A stretch of 64,000 nt of DNA from Desulfosporosinus metallidurans (lineage in GTDB: Bacteria > Bacillota > Desulfitobacteriia > Desulfitobacteriales > Desulfitobacteriaceae): contig NZ_MLBF01000007.1 of assembly GCF_001936615.1 (NCBI RefSeq), positions 1 to 64,000 of the forward strand. The letters run 5' to 3'. Below are positions 1-9,495 of the stretch, one piece after another; positions within the stretch are counted from its first letter, which is position 1; every line of letters starts with the position of its first letter. The translations under genes were made by a program, and so were the position numbers. Below the pieces are notes generated by a model, which was given only the letters and a program-made list of their open reading frames with translations, ran no database searches and had not been told where the DNA came from.

Positions 1-7
1 TAGTAAC

Positions 8-47
8 AAGAAGTCCCCGACAAATGTTCGATTGTCAGGGACTTCTT
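8..47. terminator. Hairpin after dprA-like gene
   Basis: A long stem (AAGAAGTCCC at 8-17 and GACAA at 19-23, pairing with TTGTC at 32-36 and GGGACTTCTT at 38-47, with one C/A mismatch) lies just past the stop of the minus-strand dprA-like gene. There is no clear T tract on the minus side, so it may act weakly, in both directions, or mainly as a 3'-end stabiliser. Confidence 0.6.
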
Positions 48-54
48 AGCTATA

Positions 55-1107
55 TTAAAATAAAGCAATCTGCTCATTAACCATAGCCTTTAGATTCTGC
101 TCCTCATTACTCATATATTTACGATGAATATCTAATCGCTGAGCTTTTTCGCCTAATTTTTGCGTAAACCATTCGCTCAAATGCTTTGTGCTTGACAACA
201 CCGCCGAATCGATGGGTATAGCACCTTGGTCAATCAGTGTGCGATTTCCACTAGGACATGATTCTTCATCTCGAACAAAAAGTGGTACCCACTGTGCTTT
301 AAGATTCTCCGCGGCTCCAGTCCATGTACCTCCCTTTTTTTCCGCAGCTGAAATCACAACTGTATAATTAGACATAGCATACACAAATTTATTCCGTTCC
401 ATTGCATTATAAGCGTGAAAGGGTACTTTTGGATGAAACGGAGTGAGTAATAACATTTTGTTTTCCAAAATATTTTTTCTCACTTCTCGGCGCTGAATGA
501 TTTTCTCTAACCCGTTTGCCAGAATAGATAGAACTCGCCCGCCGTTATTAAGTGCTGTATCTTGAGCAATAGAGTCCACCCCTCTCGCTCCTCCAGAAAT
601 AACAACCAGTTCTTCATTCGCGCACTTCTGAGCAAGTTTTGCTGTAAATTCCACACCAGCGCTATCAACATCACGCGACCCAACGATGGCAACTCCCCCA
701 GCAGAAGCAAGATTATAATCCCCGACACCAAACATAATGACAGGACATTTTCTTTTAAGTACTTTCTTTAGGCGTTGGGGGTAAGTAGGTTCTGCTCGCG
801 TCGTTATCCATATTCCTAAGCTAGATAATCGTTCTATTTCCATCGATAGGTTTGCCCCGCGGGCTAGTAACCTTTGCATGCGTTCGACTTGAGCTTCATT
901 TAAATCAAGTTGTTCTTTCCACTCGTTCGGATCAGCTTCAAAAAACTTCCTTGGATACTTCAAGGTCGAATGACTTAGTTTCTCAGACATTGCGTTCCAT
1001 TCTGAAGAGCTCAAAGGTTTTAAATCCATATTCTTGACTATAGGTAAACCAACGTTACTAGCCAGTAAAAGAATTGCCTGGCTGTCAACAGACAAACTTA
1101 TTGTCAT
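55..1107 (-). CDS. DprA/Smf-like DNA-processing protein, probable defence partner
   Basis: A 350-residue protein with the DprA Rossmann-like core: GSRD at about 143-146, SGGARGVD at 171-178 (family consensus SGxARGID) and a later RNKFVYAMSNY segment. Classical DprA loads RecA on incoming single-stranded DNA during transformation. Here the gene overlaps the upstream RecQ-phosphoribosyltransferase gene by four bases (ATGA), so the two are translationally coupled. The usual chromosomal dprA neighbours (topA, trmFO, hslVU) are absent. To my knowledge DprA-like proteins paired with phosphoribosyltransferases have been reported as anti-phage candidates. The fold is seen; the defence role is inferred from the partner and the surrounding island. 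Confidence 0.82.
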   Translation of the reverse strand: MTISLSVDSQAILLLASNVGLPIVKNMDLKPLSSSEWNAMSEKLSHSTLKYPRKFFEADPNEWKEQLDLNEAQVERMQRLLARGANLSMEIERLSSLGIWITTRAEPTYPQRLKKVLKRKCPVIMFGVGDYNLASAGGVAIVGSRDVDSAGVEFTAKLAQKCANEELVVISGGARGVDSIAQDTALNNGGRVLSILANGLEKIIQRREVRKNILENKMLLLTPFHPKVPFHAYNAMERNKFVYAMSNYTVVISAAEKKGGTWTGAAENLKAQWVPLFVRDEESCPSGNRTLIDQGAIPIDSAVLSSTKHLSEWFTQKLGEKAQRLDIHRKYMSNEEQNLKAMVNEQIALF

Positions 1108-3188
1108 TCAATATCACCTCCTCCAGATGTTGAAGCAATTGCCAAAGGAATTACCGGACCGCACCCGGCCTGGCGTAATAAATTGCCGCATATAGTCATT
1201 GTCCAACGTGAATCAATCATATCATCGACGAGAAGAACTGGGTCAGCCCTAACCACTCCTTGAACAGAAAACGCTCCGAGAACATTGGACGCCTGTTGTA
1301 TCCTATTCTGCATGCTTTTCTGCTCAGGGGTTTCCCTAGTTTTAATTAACACTGAATGAAAAGGTATTCCTAGCTTTCGTGCAAGCCTCTGTGCAAAATC
1401 AGGGACTAACAAAGGCCTCCGCAAAGAAGGAATTGCGGTCACCCAAACAGGGTAGGGATTAGGTTGCCACGCTTTTATTAGCTCAACAGCTGCATCGACC
1501 AACTCATCACTGAAGCAACCGTCAATGTATTTATTGCTGGCTACCAAGCTACCCCAACCCGCATCACGGTAGATGCAAAGGACACGGCCAGATTCATTAC
1601 GTAAATCTTCAGGAATTCGTCCCTTTTTGTCGCCAACTCCACCGGGAGGCCACTGCTTTCTTGGCTCAATCTCCAGAAAATCTCTGCGCAAGAAGGTAAT
1701 CGCTTCCCTTACAATACCAGCTTCTACAGACGTAGACAAGCGTTCTCCCGTACAGTTAGCGCAGCGATTGCACTGTTTTGCATATGGGTCGTCCAGTTCT
1801 TTCGATATATATTCCATAAAACATTGCTTAGTTTGGGTAAATTCCCTCATAATCCCCATTTCCTGTTGTCGCAATGCCGTAACCTTTTCAAAACGCGCGA
1901 GATCTAGCTTCCAGGGATTAACCGTTCTATAATAGGTACTCTTGTTTTTAGCAATAATTCCGTCAATCTCTAAAACCTTTATACATCTTTCGATTCGCCC
2001 TTTACTCAAATTTGCGAGTTTAAGAATCTCATTTATTGTTAAACCATGCTCAGCTTCCTCAATCAAGTGGACAATTCGAACCATTTCACCAGACGTCGGG
2101 AACGCAGAGTTGATAAAGTATTCCCCTATTTCGTCATCTTCACTACCCGTTAAGAGTATAGCATAAGCTGTATCTAACGCTCTTCCTGCACGGCCGATCT
2201 GTTGATAGTAGGCTATCACAGAAGAGGGTCTTTGAAAATGAATTACAAAACCTAGGTCAGGTTTATCAAAACCCATACCTAACGCAATGGTAGCAACCAA
2301 TGCTTTAATTTCGTTTTTCAGAAGTCTCTGTTCTAGTATTTCCCTTATGGGATTATCAATTTTCCCTGTGTATTCTGCAACATCATGGTGATTTTTCCTA
2401 AGCCACTGAGCTACTCGGCGACAGTCGGCTATAGTTAAGCAATATATAATACCCGAGCCCGGCAGATTAGATAAGTTTTCTGCCAGCCACGCTAATCTTT
2501 CCGCTTGATGCGCTAGTTGAATAACTTGCAACTGAATCGAGTCACGAGCCAATGCTCCTCTCAAAACCAAAAGATCGGGACCAAGTTGTTCGGAAATATC
2601 GTCCACAACTCGAGAATTGGCTGTGGCGGTTGTAGCCAAGATTGGAATATTAGGGGGCATCATTTTCACAATTTCCACGATTCGCCGATAGTCCGGTCTA
2701 AAATCGTGACCCCAATCCGAGATGCAGTGCGCTTCATCGACAACCAACATACCTATGGCCTCGCGGATACTGGAAAACATCTCAACAAACCTATGGTTAG
2801 CAAGTCTTTCGGGGGAAATTATAATAATGTCTAGTAACCCTTTACTCAATTCAGCTTCGATTTGAGGCCATTCCTCCTCGTTAGAGCTGTTTATAGTGGC
2901 AGCTTTGACGCCAATACGTTCCGCCGCCTCAATTTGATTACGCATCAGCGATAAAAGAGGACTCACGATAATTGTAAAACCTAATCCTTGATTACGAAGC
3001 AATTTGGAAGCTATAAAGTAGATGACACTTTTTCCCCATCCCGTCCGTTGAACAACCAGGGTTCGTCTTTTTTTAATTACTATAGATTCGATGGCTTCCC
3101 ATTGACCATTCCGAAAGCTTGCATCAGTCCCTAACATACCTTTTAAGAGATTTAACGCGCTCTGCTCAATATTCTCATTATTAGTCAC
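1104..3188 (-). CDS. RecQ-family helicase fused to a C-terminal phosphoribosyltransferase domain
   Basis: SF2 helicase of about 694 residues: Walker A TGWGKS at 49-54, DEAH at 151-154 followed by CISDWGHDFRPDYR, and motif VI QQIGRAGR. A CxxCxxC zinc-type cluster (CNRCANC) follows, as in RecQ. The C-terminus differs from normal RecQ: instead of an HRDC domain it ends in a type I phosphoribosyltransferase region with PRPP-binding motif VLLVDDMIDSRWT at about 651-663. I chose the GTG at 3186-3188 because AGAGGTG stands seven bases upstream; an ATG at 3272 would add 28 unconvincing residues. It overlaps the dprA-like gene by four bases. Helicase and PRTase motifs are visible; a joint phage-defence role is inference. 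Confidence 0.85.
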   Translation of the reverse strand: MTNNENIEQSALNLLKGMLGTDASFRNGQWEAIESIVIKKRRTLVVQRTGWGKSVIYFIASKLLRNQGLGFTIIVSPLLSLMRNQIEAAERIGVKAATINSSNEEEWPQIEAELSKGLLDIIIISPERLANHRFVEMFSSIREAIGMLVVDEAHCISDWGHDFRPDYRRIVEIVKMMPPNIPILATTATANSRVVDDISEQLGPDLLVLRGALARDSIQLQVIQLAHQAERLAWLAENLSNLPGSGIIYCLTIADCRRVAQWLRKNHHDVAEYTGKIDNPIREILEQRLLKNEIKALVATIALGMGFDKPDLGFVIHFQRPSSVIAYYQQIGRAGRALDTAYAILLTGSEDDEIGEYFINSAFPTSGEMVRIVHLIEEAEHGLTINEILKLANLSKGRIERCIKVLEIDGIIAKNKSTYYRTVNPWKLDLARFEKVTALRQQEMGIMREFTQTKQCFMEYISKELDDPYAKQCNRCANCTGERLSTSVEAGIVREAITFLRRDFLEIEPRKQWPPGGVGDKKGRIPEDLRNESGRVLCIYRDAGWGSLVASNKYIDGCFSDELVDAAVELIKAWQPNPYPVWVTAIPSLRRPLLVPDFAQRLARKLGIPFHSVLIKTRETPEQKSMQNRIQQASNVLGAFSVQGVVRADPVLLVDDMIDSRWTMTICGNLLRQAGCGPVIPLAIASTSGGGDIE

Positions 3189-3365
3189 GATCCCCCACCT
3201 CTCACAATTACTGCCAATACAACAGGAATTCTTCATAAACCAACTATTTCCTGCTAATGTATTGATAGCCAATCTTGTAAGAGAAGGGACTTGTAAATCC
3301 TTTTCTTATATCTGATACAAAGCGTCTTACTAATTTGGCTTAATCATTAAATACTTGGGACCTCT

Positions 3366-3623
3366 TCATACTACTGAGCTGCTCCACTGCTTTAAAGTTA
3401 GTAGCTCCCAAATAGGACGTTGAGATAACCCGTAGTTTGCCGCCACCCATTGTAACCTGAGTAGCTCATTGATGATCAACCGTAAACCACTACACCTAAT
3501 AAACGAGACTAGAAAATCTATCCTGTCACTGTTTAGGATTCCCGTTTTAGTTCTGAGATCATGCTCGGCTTTTGGACCGCCCAGTAAAGAGAAAGTTCTC
3601 TGAATAGACGTGTCTGGTCTCAC
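3366..3623 (-). pseudogene. Fragment resembling the N-terminal PLD-type domain of a DUF3427-like helicase
   Basis: An 85-codon open stretch with no convincing start or ribosome binding site. Its middle (GGPKAEHDLRTKTG, then DRIDFLVSFIRCSGLRLI) resembles the start of phospholipase D-like nuclease domains at the front of large restriction-type helicases, where a 'xADRVDLLVSFIxWSGLRLL' pattern is common. Nothing else of such a gene survives, so it is most likely the stump of a lost defence helicase between the RecQ/DprA pair and the HNH gene. The remaining spacer (3189-3365 and 3624-3659) shows no further gene. The similarity is from memory of the family pattern. Confidence 0.4.
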
Positions 3624-3659
3624 AGTACTCTAATAACCGATTAAAGAAAGTTACGCCAC

Positions 3660-4733
3660 TCATCGAATAGAATAACTACCAAAAAAGTTATTCTTCTCAC
3701 AAGCCTCAAGAAAAGGAACTTTTAAAAAGTTGATTTCTTGAAGAGGAGAGTGTCTAGCATACCTATTCAACTCTTCCAAAGCCTCTTGTATTAAATAGCC
3801 CTTGTTTATTGCCATCTCTTCAATTTGCATGAACCAATAATTTGTTGTGTGCTTATCCAAATATATTGCTTTATATCTTTCATCTAAAGAAAAGATCTCT
3901 CTCCATGCTTGTACTTCTTCTTCATGACCCTCACAACTAATCCTCAAGTCTAAATTATCAGGTATTAGATTAACTATACCGTTAAGAAAGTGTAGTTCAA
4001 TATTTATAGGTGGTTTCATCGCCATATAAGAGTAAAATGTTTTTCTTCGACTGCCTGAAAGGTCACGTAGTGGATCTTTAGCAGATTTATATGAGCGGTT
4101 ACATTCCATACAAGTAGGTGCTAAATTTTTTAAGTTGACCGAATTAAATGGATAAATATCTTTAGGGAGATAATGGTCATAATCTTCTCGCTTAGAATTA
4201 AACTCCCCCTTAATTCTATGAATACCGCAAAATGGACATATTCTTTCAGTGTTTTTTAAAATAAATTTACTGTAATGATCGGAAATCTTACCGATTCTTG
4301 ATTTTATTGCTTGTAACGAAAAAATATTAGAATTCCAAAGAAACTTATAAAAAACTTCCAATTTAACAGCAAGATTATGATGATATTGTTTTAATTCCTC
4401 ATACGTCACTGGATCTTCCCCTGGCTGATTCCCACAAAGTGCTTCTATGTGATTATTGGCTTTGAACCAACGCGCAAGTCTGTCAATGTCATTCTGTGAC
4501 AAGGTTTTAAACACAGCATAAATCGCTTTTATTTGATCAACAAAGAGTTTTCCCGTTTTAGTTGCAAGAAAGCGATTATTAGTAATAATAGCCTTCAATT
4601 CAGTATTTTTATTGAAAAGAGTAATTCTATACTGTCGACTGGGAGCTTTACACCATACTTCATCGAATATATAATCGATATATTCTTGCATTGTTTCTAT
4701 TTCATGGGGTATAAACTCATAAACGTAATGCAT
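3660..4733 (-). CDS. HNH endonuclease, PtuB-like (Septu/retron type)
   Basis: A 357-residue protein with a zinc-ribbon HNH nuclease in its centre: CPFCG at 166-170, the DH of DYDHYLPKD at 186-187, and NLAPTCMECNR ending near 213. This spacing matches the HNH proteins paired with PtuA ATPases in Septu and with the ATPase of some retrons. The N-terminal 150 residues are helical and unrecognised. Its ATG overlaps the stop of the upstream AAA ATPase gene by one base, so the two are coupled. The expected job is DNA cleavage controlled by the ATPase. Being the last gene of a type I restriction operon is unusual. No strong terminator was seen after it. Confidence 0.82.
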   Translation of the reverse strand: MHYVYEFIPHEIETMQEYIDYIFDEVWCKAPSRQYRITLFNKNTELKAIITNNRFLATKTGKLFVDQIKAIYAVFKTLSQNDIDRLARWFKANNHIEALCGNQPGEDPVTYEELKQYHHNLAVKLEVFYKFLWNSNIFSLQAIKSRIGKISDHYSKFILKNTERICPFCGIHRIKGEFNSKREDYDHYLPKDIYPFNSVNLKNLAPTCMECNRSYKSAKDPLRDLSGSRRKTFYSYMAMKPPINIELHFLNGIVNLIPDNLDLRISCEGHEEEVQAWREIFSLDERYKAIYLDKHTTNYWFMQIEEMAINKGYLIQEALEELNRYARHSPLQEINFLKVPFLEACEKNNFFGSYSIR

Positions 4734-6448
4734 TATTTATCCTCTCTTGAAGTAAGAATACTATTAATCAAAAGTATCTTTTCGACAGATTCGCCGAACA
4801 ATTTATTAGTTTCGTCAATGATTTTTTCTCTGCTTTCTCCATGATAGAAACGTTCTTTCAATTGCTCAAGCATTTGCTCGGCGTATCCACCAATCGTTTC
4901 TCCCTTACCAAATGCTTTCATAGTAATTTTATTAATAGATGCTCCAAAGGTATTAAAATCGGGACGAGATATATTGATACGTGCAGTTGTCTTACTCTTT
5001 GAAAAAAGCAAGACATTTTCTTGCTTACTATCAGATATCAGAAATGGGGAATGCGTGGTTATCAGCATTTCTCTCATAATTTGTTTAGTATTATTAAAGC
5101 ACTCTCGCAAACGTGATATAAAATTGGCCCTCCAGTCTGGGTTAAAGTGAGTTTCGGGCTCGTCCAAAAGAAATAAGCATGGCTCATCTTTAAATAAAAG
5201 ACATAATCCTATCGAATGAATAAACTGATGTTCACCGTCGGACAACGACCGAGTATAAATTACGTTACCAATCTGATCTATGTCAAGCTCAAACTCCTTA
5301 ATTCGAAATATACTTGTTTCCCCTAAAGCGATCGACGTCATATCTTGCTTCAAATAGATATTTTTCGATGTATATATCCGGGCTCGTGTTATTTGGTCAA
5401 TGCAATAATAGTTTAGAGTATACAAAATTTGAAATGCTTGGAATAATTCCAATGGTGAATTGCTAAAATGAAAACGAAAAGCCTCTTTTGTGCTATCGTC
5501 CACGAAAAAGTCCAATGTGAGGGACTTTTCATTACCGTCCTCATCATAGTTAATATACGATGAAGTTGCGCAGTTTTTGAACTTATCTATTGTTATATTG
5601 ATATTCGAAGTTAACTCTCTATGAGTTTTTGAGTAATCATTCCTCTCTTGGTTGGATAATGTTCGCAAACGATCTTCGTGAATTTCTTCGTAATGATGCT
5701 TACCAATAATAAGCCGGAACTCTTTCACTCCTTTAAGCCCTAGTTCTCTTTTGAAAGGCAGTAGTATATCTTCTGGCTGTAACAGAAGATTGCTAAGCAA
5801 AATAGCTTGGCTAAAATGGTCGTCAAGGTAAACCAATCGCCCTTCAGGGGCTTGCCCATAATAGTCATCTCGCGTCAGCATGTCTCTATACTCATCGAAA
5901 TGGATAAATCTCATTTTAAAAAAAGGCAGACTTAAAATTTCGTTTTCACCTGAAGAATAGGCTAAAATATATTTTGGCAAGAGTTCTTTGGCCGTTTTTT
6001 TGTCAAGAGGAACAGATCGATTAATACCATCAGCGCGGTTACACCAAAATATTTTAGGTCTTAGACCTAATTTTTTGACTATTTTTAAGTGGGCAATGGT
6101 TTGCATTTTTTCGTTCTTTAACGAGTCCGGCAAGGGCATAAGGTACTCCAATTCAAAAGCATCAGGCGTTGCAATCTCTTCGCGAAATCCTCCGGCGTTT
6201 TCTTCTTCATCATAGCGTAGACTATCAGGCCGATAGCGAAGATGTATGCATTCTATGTGATAGAAAATAGCGGCTAAGGCCTCCAAGATATTTGACTTAC
6301 CGCAACCATTGGGACCTGCAAGAATGTATGGATTAAATTCTGTATCATTGTCTTTATTATTCTGATTTCTCAGGAAATCAACAGTGAATCCTTGGTTCAG
6401 ACTTCTGAATCCGTTGGGGTCGTTGATTTTTAGACGTAATAGCTTCAT
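4733..6448 (-). CDS. AAA/ABC-type ATPase, PtuA-like, restriction-associated
   Basis: A 571-residue SMC/Rad50-like ATPase: Walker A GPNGCGKS at 45-52, an ABC-like signature (LSDGEHQ), Walker B LFLLDEPETHFNP and a switch-histidine motif ITTHSPFLIS. The pattern is that of OLD/PtuA-type defence ATPases, without a TOPRIM domain; the nuclease is supplied by the coupled HNH protein downstream. The start overlaps the hsdS stop by four bases, so the pair is made from the type I restriction transcript. In Septu systems PtuA forms the scaffold that carries PtuB. Whether this pair depends on the HsdMS enzyme or simply shares its promoter cannot be told from sequence. Confidence 0.85.
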   Translation of the reverse strand: MKLLRLKINDPNGFRSLNQGFTVDFLRNQNNKDNDTEFNPYILAGPNGCGKSNILEALAAIFYHIECIHLRYRPDSLRYDEEENAGGFREEIATPDAFELEYLMPLPDSLKNEKMQTIAHLKIVKKLGLRPKIFWCNRADGINRSVPLDKKTAKELLPKYILAYSSGENEILSLPFFKMRFIHFDEYRDMLTRDDYYGQAPEGRLVYLDDHFSQAILLSNLLLQPEDILLPFKRELGLKGVKEFRLIIGKHHYEEIHEDRLRTLSNQERNDYSKTHRELTSNINITIDKFKNCATSSYINYDEDGNEKSLTLDFFVDDSTKEAFRFHFSNSPLELFQAFQILYTLNYYCIDQITRARIYTSKNIYLKQDMTSIALGETSIFRIKEFELDIDQIGNVIYTRSLSDGEHQFIHSIGLCLLFKDEPCLFLLDEPETHFNPDWRANFISRLRECFNNTKQIMREMLITTHSPFLISDSKQENVLLFSKSKTTARINISRPDFNTFGASINKITMKAFGKGETIGGYAEQMLEQLKERFYHGESREKIIDETNKLFGESVEKILLINSILTSREDK

Positions 6449-7920
6449 ACATTCACCTTAAGCATGACTTTTTTCTTTTTTTCACCTGTATTCTTATCTA
6501 TTGCTTCTATAAAGATTTGTTTGATAAAAGGCTTGTTTCCTTTCAACATTGAGTAGAGTATTTTCTTCACTTCATCATACTCTGGCAGTTCCTCAAAGAA
6601 GATTTCTTCTAAGCATTCCATTAATTCACTGAAATCAAAAGGTTGTCCTAACTTTGTCTCAATTATTGTTTTCAGAGTTTCCTCAGAAAATTGTTTTGTG
6701 GTTATCACTTCTATCGGCAAATACTTCACGTTTTTTTTCACCGGTTCGACCTCAACCACTACATCCACAGGAATACTGCTCAAATCCAGCTCGCCTCGAA
6801 AGGCGCGTTGAATTAATGAACTGTAGATGTTATCCAACTCTGTTAAACTTCTATTATATTTTGATTTGAGTGACTCGACCTTTTCGACAATAGTGGAGAA
6901 TTTGTCTTGCAATATACGTGGCGATTTTAAAATTGGAAAAGATTCAATTTGTTTAAAATTCAGACCTGGCTTTGTTTGTCCGTATTGTTGCTTTTTTACA
7001 TATCGCTGACCAGCATTTGGCATAGATAAGTAAAATGACAGGTATGTTGAATTTATTCCTCGAGTTCGAATTATTGCAACATGTTGGCTAACATACGCAT
7101 CACTAAAATCAGTTGGTACATAAGCAACTCTACCAATGCATGAACCTGTAATAGTCAATAAAACATCTCCTGATCGAACTCTCGTTCGATCAGTCTCTTT
7201 GCTTTTGGGCGGTGAGACGTATACAGCATTTTCTTTGGATATGTGATTCATTTGTACATCTAGTGACCTGATAAATCTATCCCCCACAGTAGAATAATAC
7301 TTAGACCACCCTCGCCCTCCACTTGTCATGTGAACGATGAAGTCTGATAATGGAGATATTTGAAATCCTTTCTCATTCCTCACCGGATCCCCAAACATCT
7401 CCAGAAAAGTACTCTTCAAGAGTTCATCCAACGCCATGATGCTCTCTTTGCGTTTGGCAATTAGATTTTCCGCCCGAGTCAGAATGGCGGCGATGCGGAT
7501 TTGGTCAGATAAATCGAATTGGGGAACTTTAATACTGTCCAAAGCAGCACGATTTATATGCGGAATTGTCGCACCCGTGGCTGTTGATCTAAGATAGTCA
7601 AACTTTGATTGAAGCAGTTTCCCGAGGAATACTTCAGAATATTTCTTTGTATCTTTTATACGCAATCTCGATATCGTACTACCAATATAGCCCTTTTTCC
7701 CGTAGCCTATAGTACCAGCATTTGCTCCATCCCAAGCAATAAGAATATCCTTTTCGTAAGCCTCAACACCTTTATTGTCATCTGTAAAGACAATGGTAAT
7801 GTCATTTCTAAGGTCATTAATCCCTATTATTCTCTTAGAACTTAAGCTGGGAGCTTCTACAGGGTTATGCTTCTTGCCTTTTGAAATGTCCACTATTTTA
7901 CCAAGGTATTCGTATTTCAT
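6445..7920 (-). CDS. hsdS: Type I restriction-modification specificity subunit HsdS with C-terminal extension
   Basis: A 491-residue protein with two target-recognition domains. The first half ends in the conserved helix (IRIAAILTRAENLIAKRKESIMAL); the second begins at ISPLSDFIVHMTSGGRGW and ends in the repeat-type helix near KFSTIVEKVESLKSKYNRSLTELD, followed by the usual AFRGELD. About 105 further residues follow, acidic and helical (PFDFSELMECLEEIFFEELPEYDEV), beyond the end of an ordinary HsdS. The ATG overlaps hsdM by four bases and the stop overlaps the AAA gene by four. The extension may dock the ATPase-HNH module; that is conjecture. Confidence 0.9.
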   Translation of the reverse strand: MKYEYLGKIVDISKGKKHNPVEAPSLSSKRIIGINDLRNDITIVFTDDNKGVEAYEKDILIAWDGANAGTIGYGKKGYIGSTISRLRIKDTKKYSEVFLGKLLQSKFDYLRSTATGATIPHINRAALDSIKVPQFDLSDQIRIAAILTRAENLIAKRKESIMALDELLKSTFLEMFGDPVRNEKGFQISPLSDFIVHMTSGGRGWSKYYSTVGDRFIRSLDVQMNHISKENAVYVSPPKSKETDRTRVRSGDVLLTITGSCIGRVAYVPTDFSDAYVSQHVAIIRTRGINSTYLSFYLSMPNAGQRYVKKQQYGQTKPGLNFKQIESFPILKSPRILQDKFSTIVEKVESLKSKYNRSLTELDNIYSSLIQRAFRGELDLSSIPVDVVVEVEPVKKNVKYLPIEVITTKQFSEETLKTIIETKLGQPFDFSELMECLEEIFFEELPEYDEVKKILYSMLKGNKPFIKQIFIEAIDKNTGEKKKKVMLKVNV

Positions 7921-9494
7921 CCCAACATCCCCTCAAGCTCATTCAACTCCTGAGTAATCTCACACTCAATTTTCTTGAGCTTGGCTAAAATTACAGCCGG
8001 TTTCCCATACTCGACCTCTTCAAAAACATCCTCCTTATACTTATTCATAGAGAGATCATAGTTTTCTGCGATAATCTTGTCTTTAGGCACAAAGAAAAAC
8101 TTTTCTTTGCGGTTGCTCTCTATCCGCTGATCCCGCTTTTTATACTGTGTTATAATATCCTGCAGATCGCCATACCCCTCAAGTTTTGCCCGCTTGTCAT
8201 CAAGGATGTAACCGTCACTTTGCATATCATAAAACCAAACATTCTCAGTTTCGCCTCCCTTGGTAAAGATTAAAATGGCGGTACTAACTCCGGCATAGGG
8301 TTTAAATACTCCGCTTGGCATGGTGATAACTGCTTTTAATTCGCATTTTTCAATGAGTATTTTTCTTGCTTCAACAAAGGCTTTACCACTGCCAAATAAA
8401 ACACCCTGCGGCACAATCACGCCGGCAGTTCCACCCATTTTAAGCAGATTATAAATGTTTTCGACAAACAAGAGTTCAGTTTTGGTAGTTCCTAATTTAA
8501 GCGATTCGTTAATGTCGCCCTTATCAATACTGCCAGTAAATGGCGGGTTAGCCATAATAATCTGATATTGATTGGACTCGGTAAAACCTTTGCTCAGGGT
8601 ATCTTTGTAATCAATGTGCGGAGTGTCTACGCCATGCATCATCAGGTTCATCAGCCCCAGCCGCACCATGGTCACGTCTATATCGTAACCATACAGACGG
8701 TTATTCAGAATATCACTTACTTCTTTAGTCAAGAGACTACTCACCGAATTGCGGATAAACCCATCTTCATCGGGCTGAAGATTCTTCTTATTTTTATCCA
8801 GCTGAGTCACCATATACTGATAAGCGCCAAGTAAAAAACCACCGGTTCCACAGGCAGGATCGGCAATTCGGTTACCCAATTGTGGCTCAACCAGTTCGAC
8901 AATAAGCTTAATGATATGTCGCGGAGTTCTAAACTGTCCGTTTTTTCCTGCTGAGGCGATTTCAGAGAGGAGCATTTCATAGACGTCCCCTTGTATATCC
9001 TGAAACGCCTGTCCACCCTCGTTAGCATCCTTTTCAATCTCCGCAAAAATCTCTTCAATGGTTGACATTACTTCTACTAACAAGGTTGGTTTAGGGATAA
9101 TAAAGACCGCATTCTTCATGTGATGAGAAAAGGACGATTCATCCCCATTGAGCATTTTCAAGAAAGGAAACACATTTAGTTGAATGTGTTGTAACCGTTC
9201 TTCCGCAGGCAAATGTCTGAAATGACTCCAGCAAAGAGTTGCTTTATTTACATAATTCTCTTCTTTGTCAGGCATCCCAGTCGGCAGCCATTTTCCCTCA
9301 AATTTTGAGGTGTAAAGTTCTCCTGTAAATTCGGCATCTGCCTTCCTCTTAAGGTCAAGATCATCCAACCGCTTCATAAAGAGCAGATAGGTAATCTGTT
9401 CAATGGCCGTAAGCGGATTGGATATACCGCCACTCCAGAATTTATCCCAAAGTTGGGTAATTTTACTTTTAAGTGCTGAATTGTTTTGTAACAT
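7917..9494 (-). CDS. hsdM: Type I restriction-modification DNA methyltransferase HsdM
   Basis: A 525-residue N6-adenine methyltransferase with an N-terminal helical HsdM domain, the SAM-binding motif ADPACGTGGF and the catalytic NPPF motif (IIMANPPFTGS). It methylates adenine in the sequence chosen by HsdS and forms the M2S core of the type I enzyme. Its start lies one base after the hsdR stop, and its end overlaps hsdS by four bases, giving the order hsdR-hsdM-hsdS-AAA-HNH with no gaps. All motifs look intact, so modification should work even if restriction is lost. Confidence 0.95.
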   Translation of the reverse strand: MLQNNSALKSKITQLWDKFWSGGISNPLTAIEQITYLLFMKRLDDLDLKRKADAEFTGELYTSKFEGKWLPTGMPDKEENYVNKATLCWSHFRHLPAEERLQHIQLNVFPFLKMLNGDESSFSHHMKNAVFIIPKPTLLVEVMSTIEEIFAEIEKDANEGGQAFQDIQGDVYEMLLSEIASAGKNGQFRTPRHIIKLIVELVEPQLGNRIADPACGTGGFLLGAYQYMVTQLDKNKKNLQPDEDGFIRNSVSSLLTKEVSDILNNRLYGYDIDVTMVRLGLMNLMMHGVDTPHIDYKDTLSKGFTESNQYQIIMANPPFTGSIDKGDINESLKLGTTKTELLFVENIYNLLKMGGTAGVIVPQGVLFGSGKAFVEARKILIEKCELKAVITMPSGVFKPYAGVSTAILIFTKGGETENVWFYDMQSDGYILDDKRAKLEGYGDLQDIITQYKKRDQRIESNRKEKFFFVPKDKIIAENYDLSMNKYKEDVFEEVEYGKPAVILAKLKKIECEITQELNELEGMLG

Positions 9495-9495
9495 A

